A DNA stretch of 64,000 nt from positions 1 to 64,000 of the forward strand of contig NVVW01000008.1 in NCBI GenBank assembly GCA_002733505.1, in the 5' to 3' direction. The position numbers and the translations under genes are program-made. Position 1 is the stretch's first letter. Each line of letters opens with the position of its first letter. Below, piece by piece: positions 1 to 7,021 of the stretch. This DNA is from Methylophaga sp. (lineage in GTDB: Bacteria; Pseudomonadota; Gammaproteobacteria; Nitrosococcales; Methylophagaceae). The notes beneath the pieces were generated by a model. It had not been told where the DNA came from. It ran no database searches and saw nothing but the letters and a program-made list of their open reading frames with translations.

Positions 1-140
1 AATCCTTAAATGAGAATGACTCATTCTGCGGATTTATGCCTAGAATATAATGGCTTCTTCTCTTGCTGAAACATGCATTTCCAAGTAGTTTGGGTATAGG
101 CACTAGAAAATAACAAATTAAATGACAACGGATACAAGCA

Positions 141-776
141 ATGAAACAAACAACAACCATTTTAGTGGTCGATGATCACCCTATTGTACGTGCGGGCTGC
201 CGTCAATTAATTATGCAGCTCCCTTCGGTTAAAGTAATTGAAGCCGAAACAGGTGAAGAGGGCTATCGTCTGTTTCAAGAAACCTATCCCGATATGGTGT
301 TGTTAGATATCACCTTGCCGGGCATTGGTGGATTAGAAGTGTTGCGCCGCATTCGTGCTAATCGAGAAAATGCCAAGGTACTGATGTTCAGTATGCATGA
401 AGATCCTGTTTTTGCTTCTCGTGCAATGCAGGGAGGAGCAAGAGGCTATATTACTAAGAATAATGCGGCTGATCATTTGGTTGAGGCGGTAGAAGATGTG
501 TTGGCTGGCAAAACATATTTGAGCCCAGATGTCGCACAGCAATTAGCGATGCTAAATATTGGCGCAGGCACCAGTGCTTTAAGCGATTTATCACGGCGTG
601 AATTAGAAATATTACGTTTATTGGGTGAAGGCAAAAGTATGACTGAAATATCAGGTGTGTTGGGAATTAGCTATAAAACGGTCGCAAACAATCTTACTCA
701 AATAAAAAGTAAACTGGCTATTAGCAAAACAGCAGAATTAATGCGATTTGCAATTAGTCATGGGTTGTCTAGTTAA
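141..776 (+). CDS. LuxR/NarL-family response regulator, GacA/UvrY-like
   Basis: This is a 211-residue two-component DNA-binding response regulator. The receiver domain covers about residues 5-120, with the acidic pair D11-D12, phospho-acceptor D56 (in LLDITLPG) and conserved lysine K106. A LuxR-type helix-turn-helix follows at about 149-209. Length and phrases such as LPGIGGLE resemble GacA/UvrY, but uvrC does not follow, so it is probably a paralogue. No histidine kinase lies in the window, and its partner and targets cannot be named. The ATG start has no strong ribosome-binding site. The gene is followed by a repeat-filled gap, so it appears to be transcribed alone. Confidence 0.9.
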   Translation: MKQTTTILVVDDHPIVRAGCRQLIMQLPSVKVIEAETGEEGYRLFQETYPDMVLLDITLPGIGGLEVLRRIRANRENAKVLMFSMHEDPVFASRAMQGGARGYITKNNAADHLVEAVEDVLAGKTYLSPDVAQQLAMLNIGAGTSALSDLSRRELEILRLLGEGKSMTEISGVLGISYKTVANNLTQIKSKLAISKTAELMRFAISHGLSS

Positions 777-805
777 TGCTATCTAGAATTCAGCTTATTC
801 ATTAT

Positions 806-962
806 GGAGCCTCTGATCAAGTCTGGACGAAATAGCTTGCGTCAAAAACATTCAGGTTTAGGGCGAAAAATACAGGTAATAGCAAGCTATTGCGAAGTTT
901 TTAACGCAGAAGCGGGATGTTTTGGGCGTGAGATATGAGTTCATGACTTGATCAGTGTCTCC
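806..962. repeat. MITE-like repeat family A, copy 1
   Basis: A 157-bp element whose ends form imperfect terminal inverted repeats (GGAGCCTCTGATCAAGTC at the left; GGAGACACTGATCAAGTC as the reverse complement of the right). It is flanked on both sides by TTAT (802-805 and 963-966), which looks like a target-site duplication. The reverse complement aligns along nearly its whole length with the copy at 3928-4085, including the shared core CGCAATAGCTTGCTATTAC. It has no coding capacity, as expected for a non-autonomous element. Confidence 0.75.
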
Positions 963-1138
963 TTATGGGAACAAACTGCTATATGAGCATGTCTTAGGAA
1001 TAAGTGGGAAAGATTTCCTGAATTATCGGGATAAGTCGCTCATTTAAAATAAGTTTGCATTCTGTATTCTATGTAACAAGTTATAGGAATTCAGCTTCCA
1101 GACTTACTGTTTCTCTCTCCTTCTTTGTTGAAGGTTTA

Positions 1139-1178
1139 GGTCAGACAACTTTAAATTTAGGTGTCTGGCCTTTTTTTT
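1139..1178 (+). terminator. Rho-independent terminator in the 777-1290 gap
   Basis: GGTCAGAC (1139-1146) can pair with GTCTGGCC (1163-1170, one G-U pair) and is followed at once by eight T residues (1171-1178). It lies about 110 bases before the DUF3450 gene and more than 360 bases after the response regulator. A smaller hairpin, CCTTC...GAAGG, lies at about 1119-1134. The terminator may therefore end a short untranslated RNA starting near 1085, or act as a leader attenuator. The 514-base gap otherwise holds repeat A copy 1 and no credible ORF. Confidence 0.7.
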
Positions 1179-1245
1179 GAACTATCTCAAGATTAATCGA
1201 TATTAGATATATCCTTAGCTAGGATCTCTTGCTAAGATACTTGTT

Positions 1246-1260
1246 TGAGATTCATTCTTA
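1246..1260. promoter_or_regulatory. Candidate Fur box upstream of the TonB2-type operon
   Basis: TGAGATTCATTCTTA matches the 7-1-7 Fur-type palindrome TGAGAATCATTCTCA at 13 of 15 positions. It lies 30 bases before the DUF3450 start codon. Iron control of TonB operons is well established in related bacteria, which makes the site plausible. It was found by eye, and no clear -35/-10 pair accompanies it. Confidence 0.4.
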
Positions 1261-1290
1261 ACTACTGAATATATAGGCAGAAATGGAAAA

Positions 1291-2064
1291 ATGATGCAGA
1301 GAACTAAATGGAACAAGCCATTCGGATTGGCACTATTAGCCTCCTTATTTATACCCCTTACCTCAATTTCCGGTGCGCTTGAACATGCGGTAGATGCGCA
1401 AGTAAAAACAGATGTTGCAGCTCAGAAATCACAGAAAAAGGTAGATAGTTTATCCTATGAAAAAAAGGATCTAGTTGCAACGTATCGTGAGACATTAAGG
1501 CAGACGGCTAGTTTGCGAACATATAACGACCAACTTGAAAAATTAGTAACATCGCAAAAGAAAGAACTGAGATCAATGGATGAGCAGTTACTTAATATTG
1601 AAAATACGCAACGTGATATCGTGCCACTCATGCTAAAAATGATTGATACGATGGTGCAATTCGTTGAATTAGATATTCCGTTCCTGCCAGAAGAGCGTCA
1701 ACAGCGCATTGTTCAGTTACAAACATTGATGGAACGCGCAGATGTGACCATTGCTGAAAAATATCGCCGCATTTTAGAAGCGTATCAAGTTGAGACAGAA
1801 TATGGCCGTACTATCGAAGCTTACCGAGGTGACTTGACCATGGGTGAAAGTACACGCACGGTTGATTTCCTTCGTATTGGTCGTGTTAGTTTGTATTATT
1901 TAACATTAGACAGTCTTGAAGCGGGGATCTGGAACGACAATCAATGGCAACGTTTGGATGATAAATATCGCCAAGCGATTGAGCAAGGCTTGAAAGTAGC
2001 GAAGAAACAACTGCCACCCGATTTACTAGTGTTACCGACTCAAACAGCGGAGGCGGCACAATGA
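1291..2064 (+). CDS. DUF3450 family periplasmic protein, first gene of TonB2-type operon
   Basis: This 257-residue exported protein has a cleavable-looking signal peptide (hydrophobic stretch about 10-29). The following region, rich in K, E and Q, about 35-110, is likely coiled coil. Family members (DUF3450) sit at the head of TtpC-ExbB-ExbD-TonB clusters in Vibrio and other gammaproteobacteria and are thought to work with the TtpC periplasmic domain. That role is inferred from gene order. The stop overlaps the next start (ATGA, 2061-2064), indicating translational coupling. Tandem ATG codons at 1291 and 1294 make the exact start uncertain by one residue. Confidence 0.85.
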   Translation: MMQRTKWNKPFGLALLASLFIPLTSISGALEHAVDAQVKTDVAAQKSQKKVDSLSYEKKDLVATYRETLRQTASLRTYNDQLEKLVTSQKKELRSMDEQLLNIENTQRDIVPLMLKMIDTMVQFVELDIPFLPEERQQRIVQLQTLMERADVTIAEKYRRILEAYQVETEYGRTIEAYRGDLTMGESTRTVDFLRIGRVSLYYLTLDSLEAGIWNDNQWQRLDDKYRQAIEQGLKVAKKQLPPDLLVLPTQTAEAAQ

Positions 2065-3419
2065 AATTAATTATCGCAACGCTATTAGTAAGTCTATTCG
2101 CTTTACCCGTATTACAAGCCGCAGAAAAACCAAAAGATTTAGATGCTTTATTGAAACAAGTAAAGCGTGAAAGTATTTTAGAACAACAACAAAATAAAAA
2201 ACGTGAAGCTGAGTTTATCGCTGCTCGTGATAAACAAGCACAGCTATTGGCTCAAGCTAATACACAACTGGCCGAACAAGAACGCAGAACAACATTATTA
2301 AATTTATCTTTTCAAGATCAAGAAACCGAATTAGCTGAAAAAGAAGCATTACTACAAGAAAAGTCAGGCTCACTAGGTGAGTTATTTGGCACCGTTCGCC
2401 AAATGGCAAATGACAGTCGTAGTGTTTTAGAAAGCTCAATGACTTCAGCGCAGAAACCGGGTCGAGGTGAGTTTCTAGCAATCTTGGCTGAACGTAAACA
2501 ACAACCTACAATTGAAGAGTTGCGTGATTTTTGGTTAATGATTCAAGAAGAAATGACGGAGTCAGGCAAGATTATTCAGTTCACCGTACCTGTCATTACG
2601 GCTGAGGGCGTGGTTGAAGATCAGCAAGTAACTAGAATAGGCGTATTTACCGCCTTTAGTGACGGTAAATTCTTACGCTATTTACCCGAAACAGGCAGTT
2701 TAGTTGAATTAGGTCGCCAGCCAGTTGATCGTTTACGTCAAATAGTTATTGATTTTGAAAAGGCGGGGGCTGATTCAGGATTGCAGCCTGTTGTTGTTGA
2801 CCCGACACGCGGTGCTATTTTAGCGTTATTAGTTCAAGCGCCAGACTTGAAAGAGCGAATTCAACAAGGTGGTTGGATTGGTTATATTATTCTTATTTTA
2901 GGTGTGATTGGATTACTCATTGCGCTACAACGCTTCATTTCATTAACCGTTGTTGGTCGTGGTGTGGCTGCACAGCAGGAAAATACGGCCGTGAGTTTGA
3001 AGAACCCACTAGGCCGCATTTTGTCGGTATACAGTGAGACGGGTTCGCAAGATGTAGAAACCTTATCGTTAAAATTGGACGAAGCTATTTTACGAGAAAT
3101 ACCTAAAATAGAACGTGGTATCGTGACTTTGGCCATTATTGCAGCCATTACTCCGATGCTGGGTTTATTAGGTACGGTGTCAGGAATGATTGAAACATTC
3201 CAAGCCATTACCTTATTTGGTACGGGTGATCCTAAACTGATGTCAGGTGGTATATCCCAAGCGTTAGTGACAACGGAATTAGGTTTGGCAGTGGCCATTC
3301 CAATCATGTTAATTCACAGTGCTATTTCTAGCAAAAGCAATCGGCTAGTACAAATTTTAGATGAAGAAAGTGCAGCATTAGTAGCGCATAACGCAGAAAG
3401 TTATGGAACTACTAAATAG
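2061..3419 (+). CDS. ttpC: TtpC-like long MotA/TolQ/ExbB family protein
   Basis: This 452-residue inner-membrane protein is about twice the length of ordinary ExbB. It has a signal peptide (1-20), a long periplasmic, coiled-coil-prone region (about 25-260), then the MotA/TolQ/ExbB channel domain with membrane segments near 271-292, 352-375 and 405-425. The proton-channel signature is seen in TPMLGLLGTVSGMIETF. This architecture matches TtpC, an extra ExbB-like component needed by TonB2 systems in Vibrio. It overlaps its upstream neighbour by 4 bases and the following short exbB by 17, so the genes are co-translated. Its likely role is energising outer-membrane uptake with ExbB, ExbD and TonB. 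Confidence 0.85.
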   Translation: MKLIIATLLVSLFALPVLQAAEKPKDLDALLKQVKRESILEQQQNKKREAEFIAARDKQAQLLAQANTQLAEQERRTTLLNLSFQDQETELAEKEALLQEKSGSLGELFGTVRQMANDSRSVLESSMTSAQKPGRGEFLAILAERKQQPTIEELRDFWLMIQEEMTESGKIIQFTVPVITAEGVVEDQQVTRIGVFTAFSDGKFLRYLPETGSLVELGRQPVDRLRQIVIDFEKAGADSGLQPVVVDPTRGAILALLVQAPDLKERIQQGGWIGYIILILGVIGLLIALQRFISLTVVGRGVAAQQENTAVSLKNPLGRILSVYSETGSQDVETLSLKLDEAILREIPKIERGIVTLAIIAAITPMLGLLGTVSGMIETFQAITLFGTGDPKLMSGGISQALVTTELGLAVAIPIMLIHSAISSKSNRLVQILDEESAALVAHNAESYGTTK

Positions 3420-3927
3420 CAATCTTTTCGGTATCCAGCTGCTATTGGAAGATGGTGGTGTGGTTTTATTGGTGATTTTAATTGCATCGATAATTATGTG
3501 GGCGATGATTGCAGAACGGTATATATTTATTTATTTCACTCACCCGAAACAGGTAGAAAAGGTGATTGATAGCTGGCAGCAGCGAACGGATCGGTCGAGC
3601 TGGTATGCACAACAAATTCGCCGTGGCATGATCGCCCAAAATGCAGCCGTATTAAAACACTATTTAATGCCGATCCGCACGCTAGTAATGGCGTTGCCGA
3701 TGCTAGGTTTATTAGGAACAGTAGATGGCATGATCCAAACATTTGACGTATTAACGGTATTTGGTACCGGTAATGCTCGTGGTATGGCGGGAGGTATTTC
3801 GATTGCGCTTATTACTACAATGGGTGGTTTATTAACAGCCCTTTCGGGCATGTATTTCAGTACGCAGCTTGATCAACGCGTTGCACGAACAATAGAGAAT
3901 ATTGGCGATGCATTGCGACGAGACTAA
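3403..3927 (+). CDS. exbB: ExbB-type biopolymer transport protein (short)
   Basis: This 174-residue MotA/TolQ/ExbB-family inner-membrane protein has three predicted membrane segments (about 16-38, 85-108, 125-150) and the motif MLGLLGTVDGMIQTF. With ExbD it should form the proton-driven stator that energises TonB. It begins inside the end of the long ttpC-like gene. The TAA stop (3925-3927) is followed with no gap by repeat A copy 2, which separates it from exbD. The 174-residue size suits the ExbB2 type rather than the longer classical ExbB. Confidence 0.9.
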   Translation: MELLNSNLFGIQLLLEDGGVVLLVILIASIIMWAMIAERYIFIYFTHPKQVEKVIDSWQQRTDRSSWYAQQIRRGMIAQNAAVLKHYLMPIRTLVMALPMLGLLGTVDGMIQTFDVLTVFGTGNARGMAGGISIALITTMGGLLTALSGMYFSTQLDQRVARTIENIGDALRRD

Positions 3928-4085
3928 GGAGCCTCTAATTAAATCATGAACTCATATATTACACACAGAATATCCAACTTCTTCGTTAAACAGCTTCGCA
4001 ATAGCTTGCTATTACGCGCACTATTCGCCTTGAATTTGAATATTCTGCATGCAATCTATTTTGTCCAGATTCAATTAGTGGTTCC
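3928..4085. repeat. MITE-like repeat family A, copy 2, between exbB and exbD
   Basis: A 158-bp element in the opposite orientation to the copy at 806-962. Its ends are GGAGCCTCTAATTAAATC and, reverse-complemented, GGAACCACTAATTGAATC. It starts at the first base after the exbB stop and ends just before TGGAGG, the ribosome-binding site of exbD (4086-4091), so it separates two genes normally a few bases apart without breaking either. No clear target duplication remains (CTAA left, TGGA right). Confidence 0.75.
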
Positions 4086-4100
4086 TGGAGGAAAGATAAA

Positions 4101-4508
4101 ATGAGAACCAGACATTCACGCCGTCAAAGTGGCGCTATTGCTGAAGTCAATATGACGCCATTAATTGATATGGTGTTTATTTTATTGATCTTTTTTATTG
4201 TGACCACCTCATTTGTGAAAGAAACAGGTGTCGATGTCAGTCGCCCATCTGCAAAAACGGCAGTGAAAAAAGAAAAAGCCAATATATTGATTGCGATCAA
4301 GCCCAATGGTGAAGTATGGATTGATAAGCGTCTGATTGATCGCCGCGCAGTACGAGCAAATGTTGAGCGCTTGCATGCTGAAAATCCTGAAGGATCAGTG
4401 ATTATTTTAGCGGATAAAGAATCTAAAACAGGTTTGCTGATTGAGGTGATGGATCAAGCACGCTTAGCGGGTGTTGCTAACGTATCTATTGCTGCAGAGC
4501 GGGATTAA
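4101..4508 (+). CDS. exbD: ExbD/TolR family proton-channel protein
   Basis: This 135-residue protein has a short cytoplasmic N-terminus, one membrane helix (about 20-39) and a periplasmic C-terminal domain. The family's essential membrane aspartate is D23 in MTPLIDMVFILL. It works with ExbB to convert the proton gradient into TonB motion. A strong ribosome-binding site (TGGAGG) precedes the ATG and lies immediately outside repeat A copy 2. The tonB start follows 8 bases after the stop. Confidence 0.93.
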   Translation: MRTRHSRRQSGAIAEVNMTPLIDMVFILLIFFIVTTSFVKETGVDVSRPSAKTAVKKEKANILIAIKPNGEVWIDKRLIDRRAVRANVERLHAENPEGSVIILADKESKTGLLIEVMDQARLAGVANVSIAAERD

Positions 4509-4516
4509 AAACCAGT

Positions 4517-5176
4517 ATGCGCTTAGCGATCGGCTTATTATTGGCATTAATGGTGAATTTTGGCTTATTTGCTGTGATGCACAATATGACTTCAGCAAAG
4601 AATATTGAACGTATTGTGACAACGGATATTCAACTATTAGATTTTGTGCGGCTAAAACGTGAAGAGCGGCTTGAAACAAAAAAACGAGAGCTTCCTAAAA
4701 AACCGCCGCCGCCTAAGAAACCACCGCCACCACCAAAAGCACCTGCACCACAGGCAACAAAACCTAAAACGCCACCGACACCTCAGTTGGATATAGCTAG
4801 AATTGATGTGCCTTTAAATATTGCGGGCGGTCCTTATCTGGGTGATTTTTCTGCTCAGCCTAAAGCGGTAGCACCTGCACCTGCTCCGGCTGCTCCGGTA
4901 ATGGATGGTGAAGTGATACCCTTAGTTAGAATTCCACCACGTTATCCGCGTAGTGCAGCACGTCGAGGGCTTGAAGGTGTTGTAACTATTTCGTTCATTA
5001 TTACTAAAACAGGAACGGTACGTGATCCTGTGGTAGTGAGATCTACACATAAAAACACCTTTGATAACGCAGCAATAAAAGCCATATTAAAATGGAAGTT
5101 CAGGCCGCAAATGGTAGATGGCAAGCCCGTTGAGCGGCAGGCGACACAAGAAATTGTCTTTAAGTTGGCTAAATAA
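4517..5176 (+). CDS. tonB: TonB family energy transducer
   Basis: This 219-residue protein has an N-terminal membrane anchor (about 1-22), a periplasm-spanning proline/lysine-rich linker (about 58-93, repeated KKPPPP units) and a C-terminal TonB domain (about 138-218) beginning IPPRYPRSAARRGLEG. TonB carries energy from ExbB/ExbD to TonB-dependent outer-membrane receptors. None of those receptors is encoded in this window. The short linker and gene order match TonB2-type proteins. Its stop shares a base with the next start (TAATG, 5174-5178). Confidence 0.93.
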   Translation: MRLAIGLLLALMVNFGLFAVMHNMTSAKNIERIVTTDIQLLDFVRLKREERLETKKRELPKKPPPPKKPPPPPKAPAPQATKPKTPPTPQLDIARIDVPLNIAGGPYLGDFSAQPKAVAPAPAPAAPVMDGEVIPLVRIPPRYPRSAARRGLEGVVTISFIITKTGTVRDPVVVRSTHKNTFDNAAIKAILKWKFRPQMVDGKPVERQATQEIVFKLAK

Positions 5177-6426
5177 TGAAATTATCATTAATTAAAATAG
5201 CATTACTCAGCTTTTTGCTATTAAGTACCAACGCTGTATGGGCGGAAGACAGCGAGTATTTGCTAACTGAAAAAACATATAAAGCATTAAGTGAAGCACA
5301 AGAACTAATGGCGGAAGATAAAAATAGCGCTGCTGAAACGAAGCTAAAAGCATTGCTAGGCCAGGTTAAATCGGGCTCGTATGAAATGGCAGTGGTACAG
5401 CAAACGCTAGGTTATTTATATTCATCACAAGAAAAATATAAAAAGGCTAGTGATTTATTCCAAAAAGCATTGGATTCAAAGGCCTTGCCTGCCAAAGTTA
5501 GCCACGATCTTAACTATAACTTAGGGCAATTGTTATTAGCAGACGGGCAATATAAAAAAGGTATTGCACGGTTAGAAAAGTGGTTTAACACCGAAACATC
5601 ACCACCCAATAGTGCCCATGTTTTGATGGCGAGTGCGTATTATCGTGTGAAGCAATATAAAGGTGCCATTAAGCATATTTCGATAGCGATAAAACGTGAT
5701 AAATCAGCTAAAGAATCCTGGTATCAAGTGCTGTTATCAGCACATCTAGAATTGAAACAGTACAAGTCTGCCATTAAGGTATTGGAAACATTAATTACCC
5801 GTTACCCATACAAAAAAAATTACTGGGATCAGCTGGCAGGTTTGTATTTACAACAAAATAAAGAGTTTAGTGCTGTATCAGTTAAAATGCTGGCTCAGCG
5901 TCTAGAGTTGGGTAGCCCTAAAACATTAATGAATCTGATTGATATGTATGGTTATCTACAGATCCCATACAAAGCAGCTCAAATGCTTGAAACAGGCATG
6001 AATAAGGGTGTCATTAAAACCAATGTGAAAATCTTAAATAAACTTGCTGATAATTGGTTAGCGGCCAAAGAAACAGAAAAAGCAGCAAAGGTATTAAAGC
6101 GAATTACCCAATTGGATAACAGTGGTAAAGCAGACTTAAAATATGGTCGTATACTGTTTGAACTTGAGCAGTGGAAATCAGCAATACCCGTATTATCAGA
6201 ATGTGCGAATAAATTGAGCGGTGAAAAAGCGGGCCAAGCATACCTGTTATTAGGCATGACACAATTCCACCTAAACAATTTGCCACAAGCAAAAAAAGCA
6301 TTTAAAAAAGCAACAGGTTTTACCAAGCAACGCAGTCAAGCAGCAAGATGGTTGCAACATATTAATAATCAGCTTACGGAGCAGAATAGTGGCGAGTCGG
6401 AAACAACTGAAGCAGCAACTGGTTGA
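5176..6426 (+). CDS. Periplasmic TPR-repeat protein of the TonB2-type operon
   Basis: This 416-residue protein has a signal peptide (about 1-23, ending VWAED) and many tetratricopeptide-like helical repeats, for example around 70-105, 145-210 and 320-390. A TPR protein at this position is a regular member of TonB2/TtpC clusters. Its role is thought to be as a periplasmic scaffold, inferred from context. It starts one base inside the tonB stop codon, and its own end overlaps the following aldolase gene by 38 bases. The last 20 or so residues are polar and probably disordered. Confidence 0.85.
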   Translation: MKLSLIKIALLSFLLLSTNAVWAEDSEYLLTEKTYKALSEAQELMAEDKNSAAETKLKALLGQVKSGSYEMAVVQQTLGYLYSSQEKYKKASDLFQKALDSKALPAKVSHDLNYNLGQLLLADGQYKKGIARLEKWFNTETSPPNSAHVLMASAYYRVKQYKGAIKHISIAIKRDKSAKESWYQVLLSAHLELKQYKSAIKVLETLITRYPYKKNYWDQLAGLYLQQNKEFSAVSVKMLAQRLELGSPKTLMNLIDMYGYLQIPYKAAQMLETGMNKGVIKTNVKILNKLADNWLAAKETEKAAKVLKRITQLDNSGKADLKYGRILFELEQWKSAIPVLSECANKLSGEKAGQAYLLLGMTQFHLNNLPQAKKAFKKATGFTKQRSQAARWLQHINNQLTEQNSGESETTEAATG

Positions 6427-6952
6427 GCATTATCGTTGGCTAAGACAATACGGTTGTAATGACTCACATAGCGGTAATGCCTCATTTCGTTGGCACAATG
6501 AAATATGGGTAACGCCCACGGGTTGCTGTGCCGACACCTTGCAAGCAGCTGATCTGATCCGATGTGATATCGATGGTTCAATGGAAGAAGGTGTATCACT
6601 TGATGCCCCCTTACATATCCAAGTCTATCAACAAAACCCAAAAGCGCGATCAGTAATTCACAGTCATGGGCCTTATATCGTAGCATTGACACTCAACAGC
6701 GAAAACTTTGTACCCGTAGATTTTGAAGGTCAATACTATTTCCCCGTCGTCCCCGTTATTACTATTGCATATGAACAATATATTGAACAAGCCCCCAGCG
6801 CCGTTGCTGCCAAATTACAAGATCATAAGCTAATCGTAGTGAAGGGTCATGGTGTTTATGCTTGTGCAGAAACAATTAACTTAGCATATAAATGGAGTTG
6901 TTCGGTGGAGTTATCAGCTAAAACAGCGTGGTTGGCTAAACAGGTAAATTAA
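6389..6952 (+). CDS. Class II aldolase/adducin family protein
   Basis: This 187-residue zinc-dependent aldolase-fold protein carries zinc-ligand histidines H91 and H93 (HSHG) and H154 (GHG). The family includes fuculose-phosphate aldolase, ribulose-phosphate epimerase-like enzymes and methylthioribulose-phosphate dehydratase, and the substrate cannot be told here. At the usual catalytic glutamate position the sequence appears to read D72 (SLDAPLH), a conservative change worth noting. The start is GTG, supported by ACGGAG about 8 bases upstream, so the gene begins 38 bases inside the TPR gene in another frame. This long overlap suggests coupling to the TonB operon. Confidence 0.75.
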   Translation: MASRKQLKQQLVEHYRWLRQYGCNDSHSGNASFRWHNEIWVTPTGCCADTLQAADLIRCDIDGSMEEGVSLDAPLHIQVYQQNPKARSVIHSHGPYIVALTLNSENFVPVDFEGQYYFPVVPVITIAYEQYIEQAPSAVAAKLQDHKLIVVKGHGVYACAETINLAYKWSCSVELSAKTAWLAKQVN

Positions 6953-7021
6953 TCCACTATCACTCGTAACGTTTATACTATAGAAACGTCTATTGATTTT
7001 GAGAATAATAAAGGCCATGCA

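Noticed and set aside
13-27. AGAATGA-C-TCATTCT inverted repeat as a Fur box upstream of the response regulator
   Set aside because: Only the left half resembles a Fur site; the right half fits poorly when aligned to the 7-1-7 consensus. The dyad is real but unassigned.
2882-3307. 141-codon antisense ORF opposite ttpC
   Set aside because: It mirrors the ExbB channel domain coding sequence and has no protein-like features of its own.
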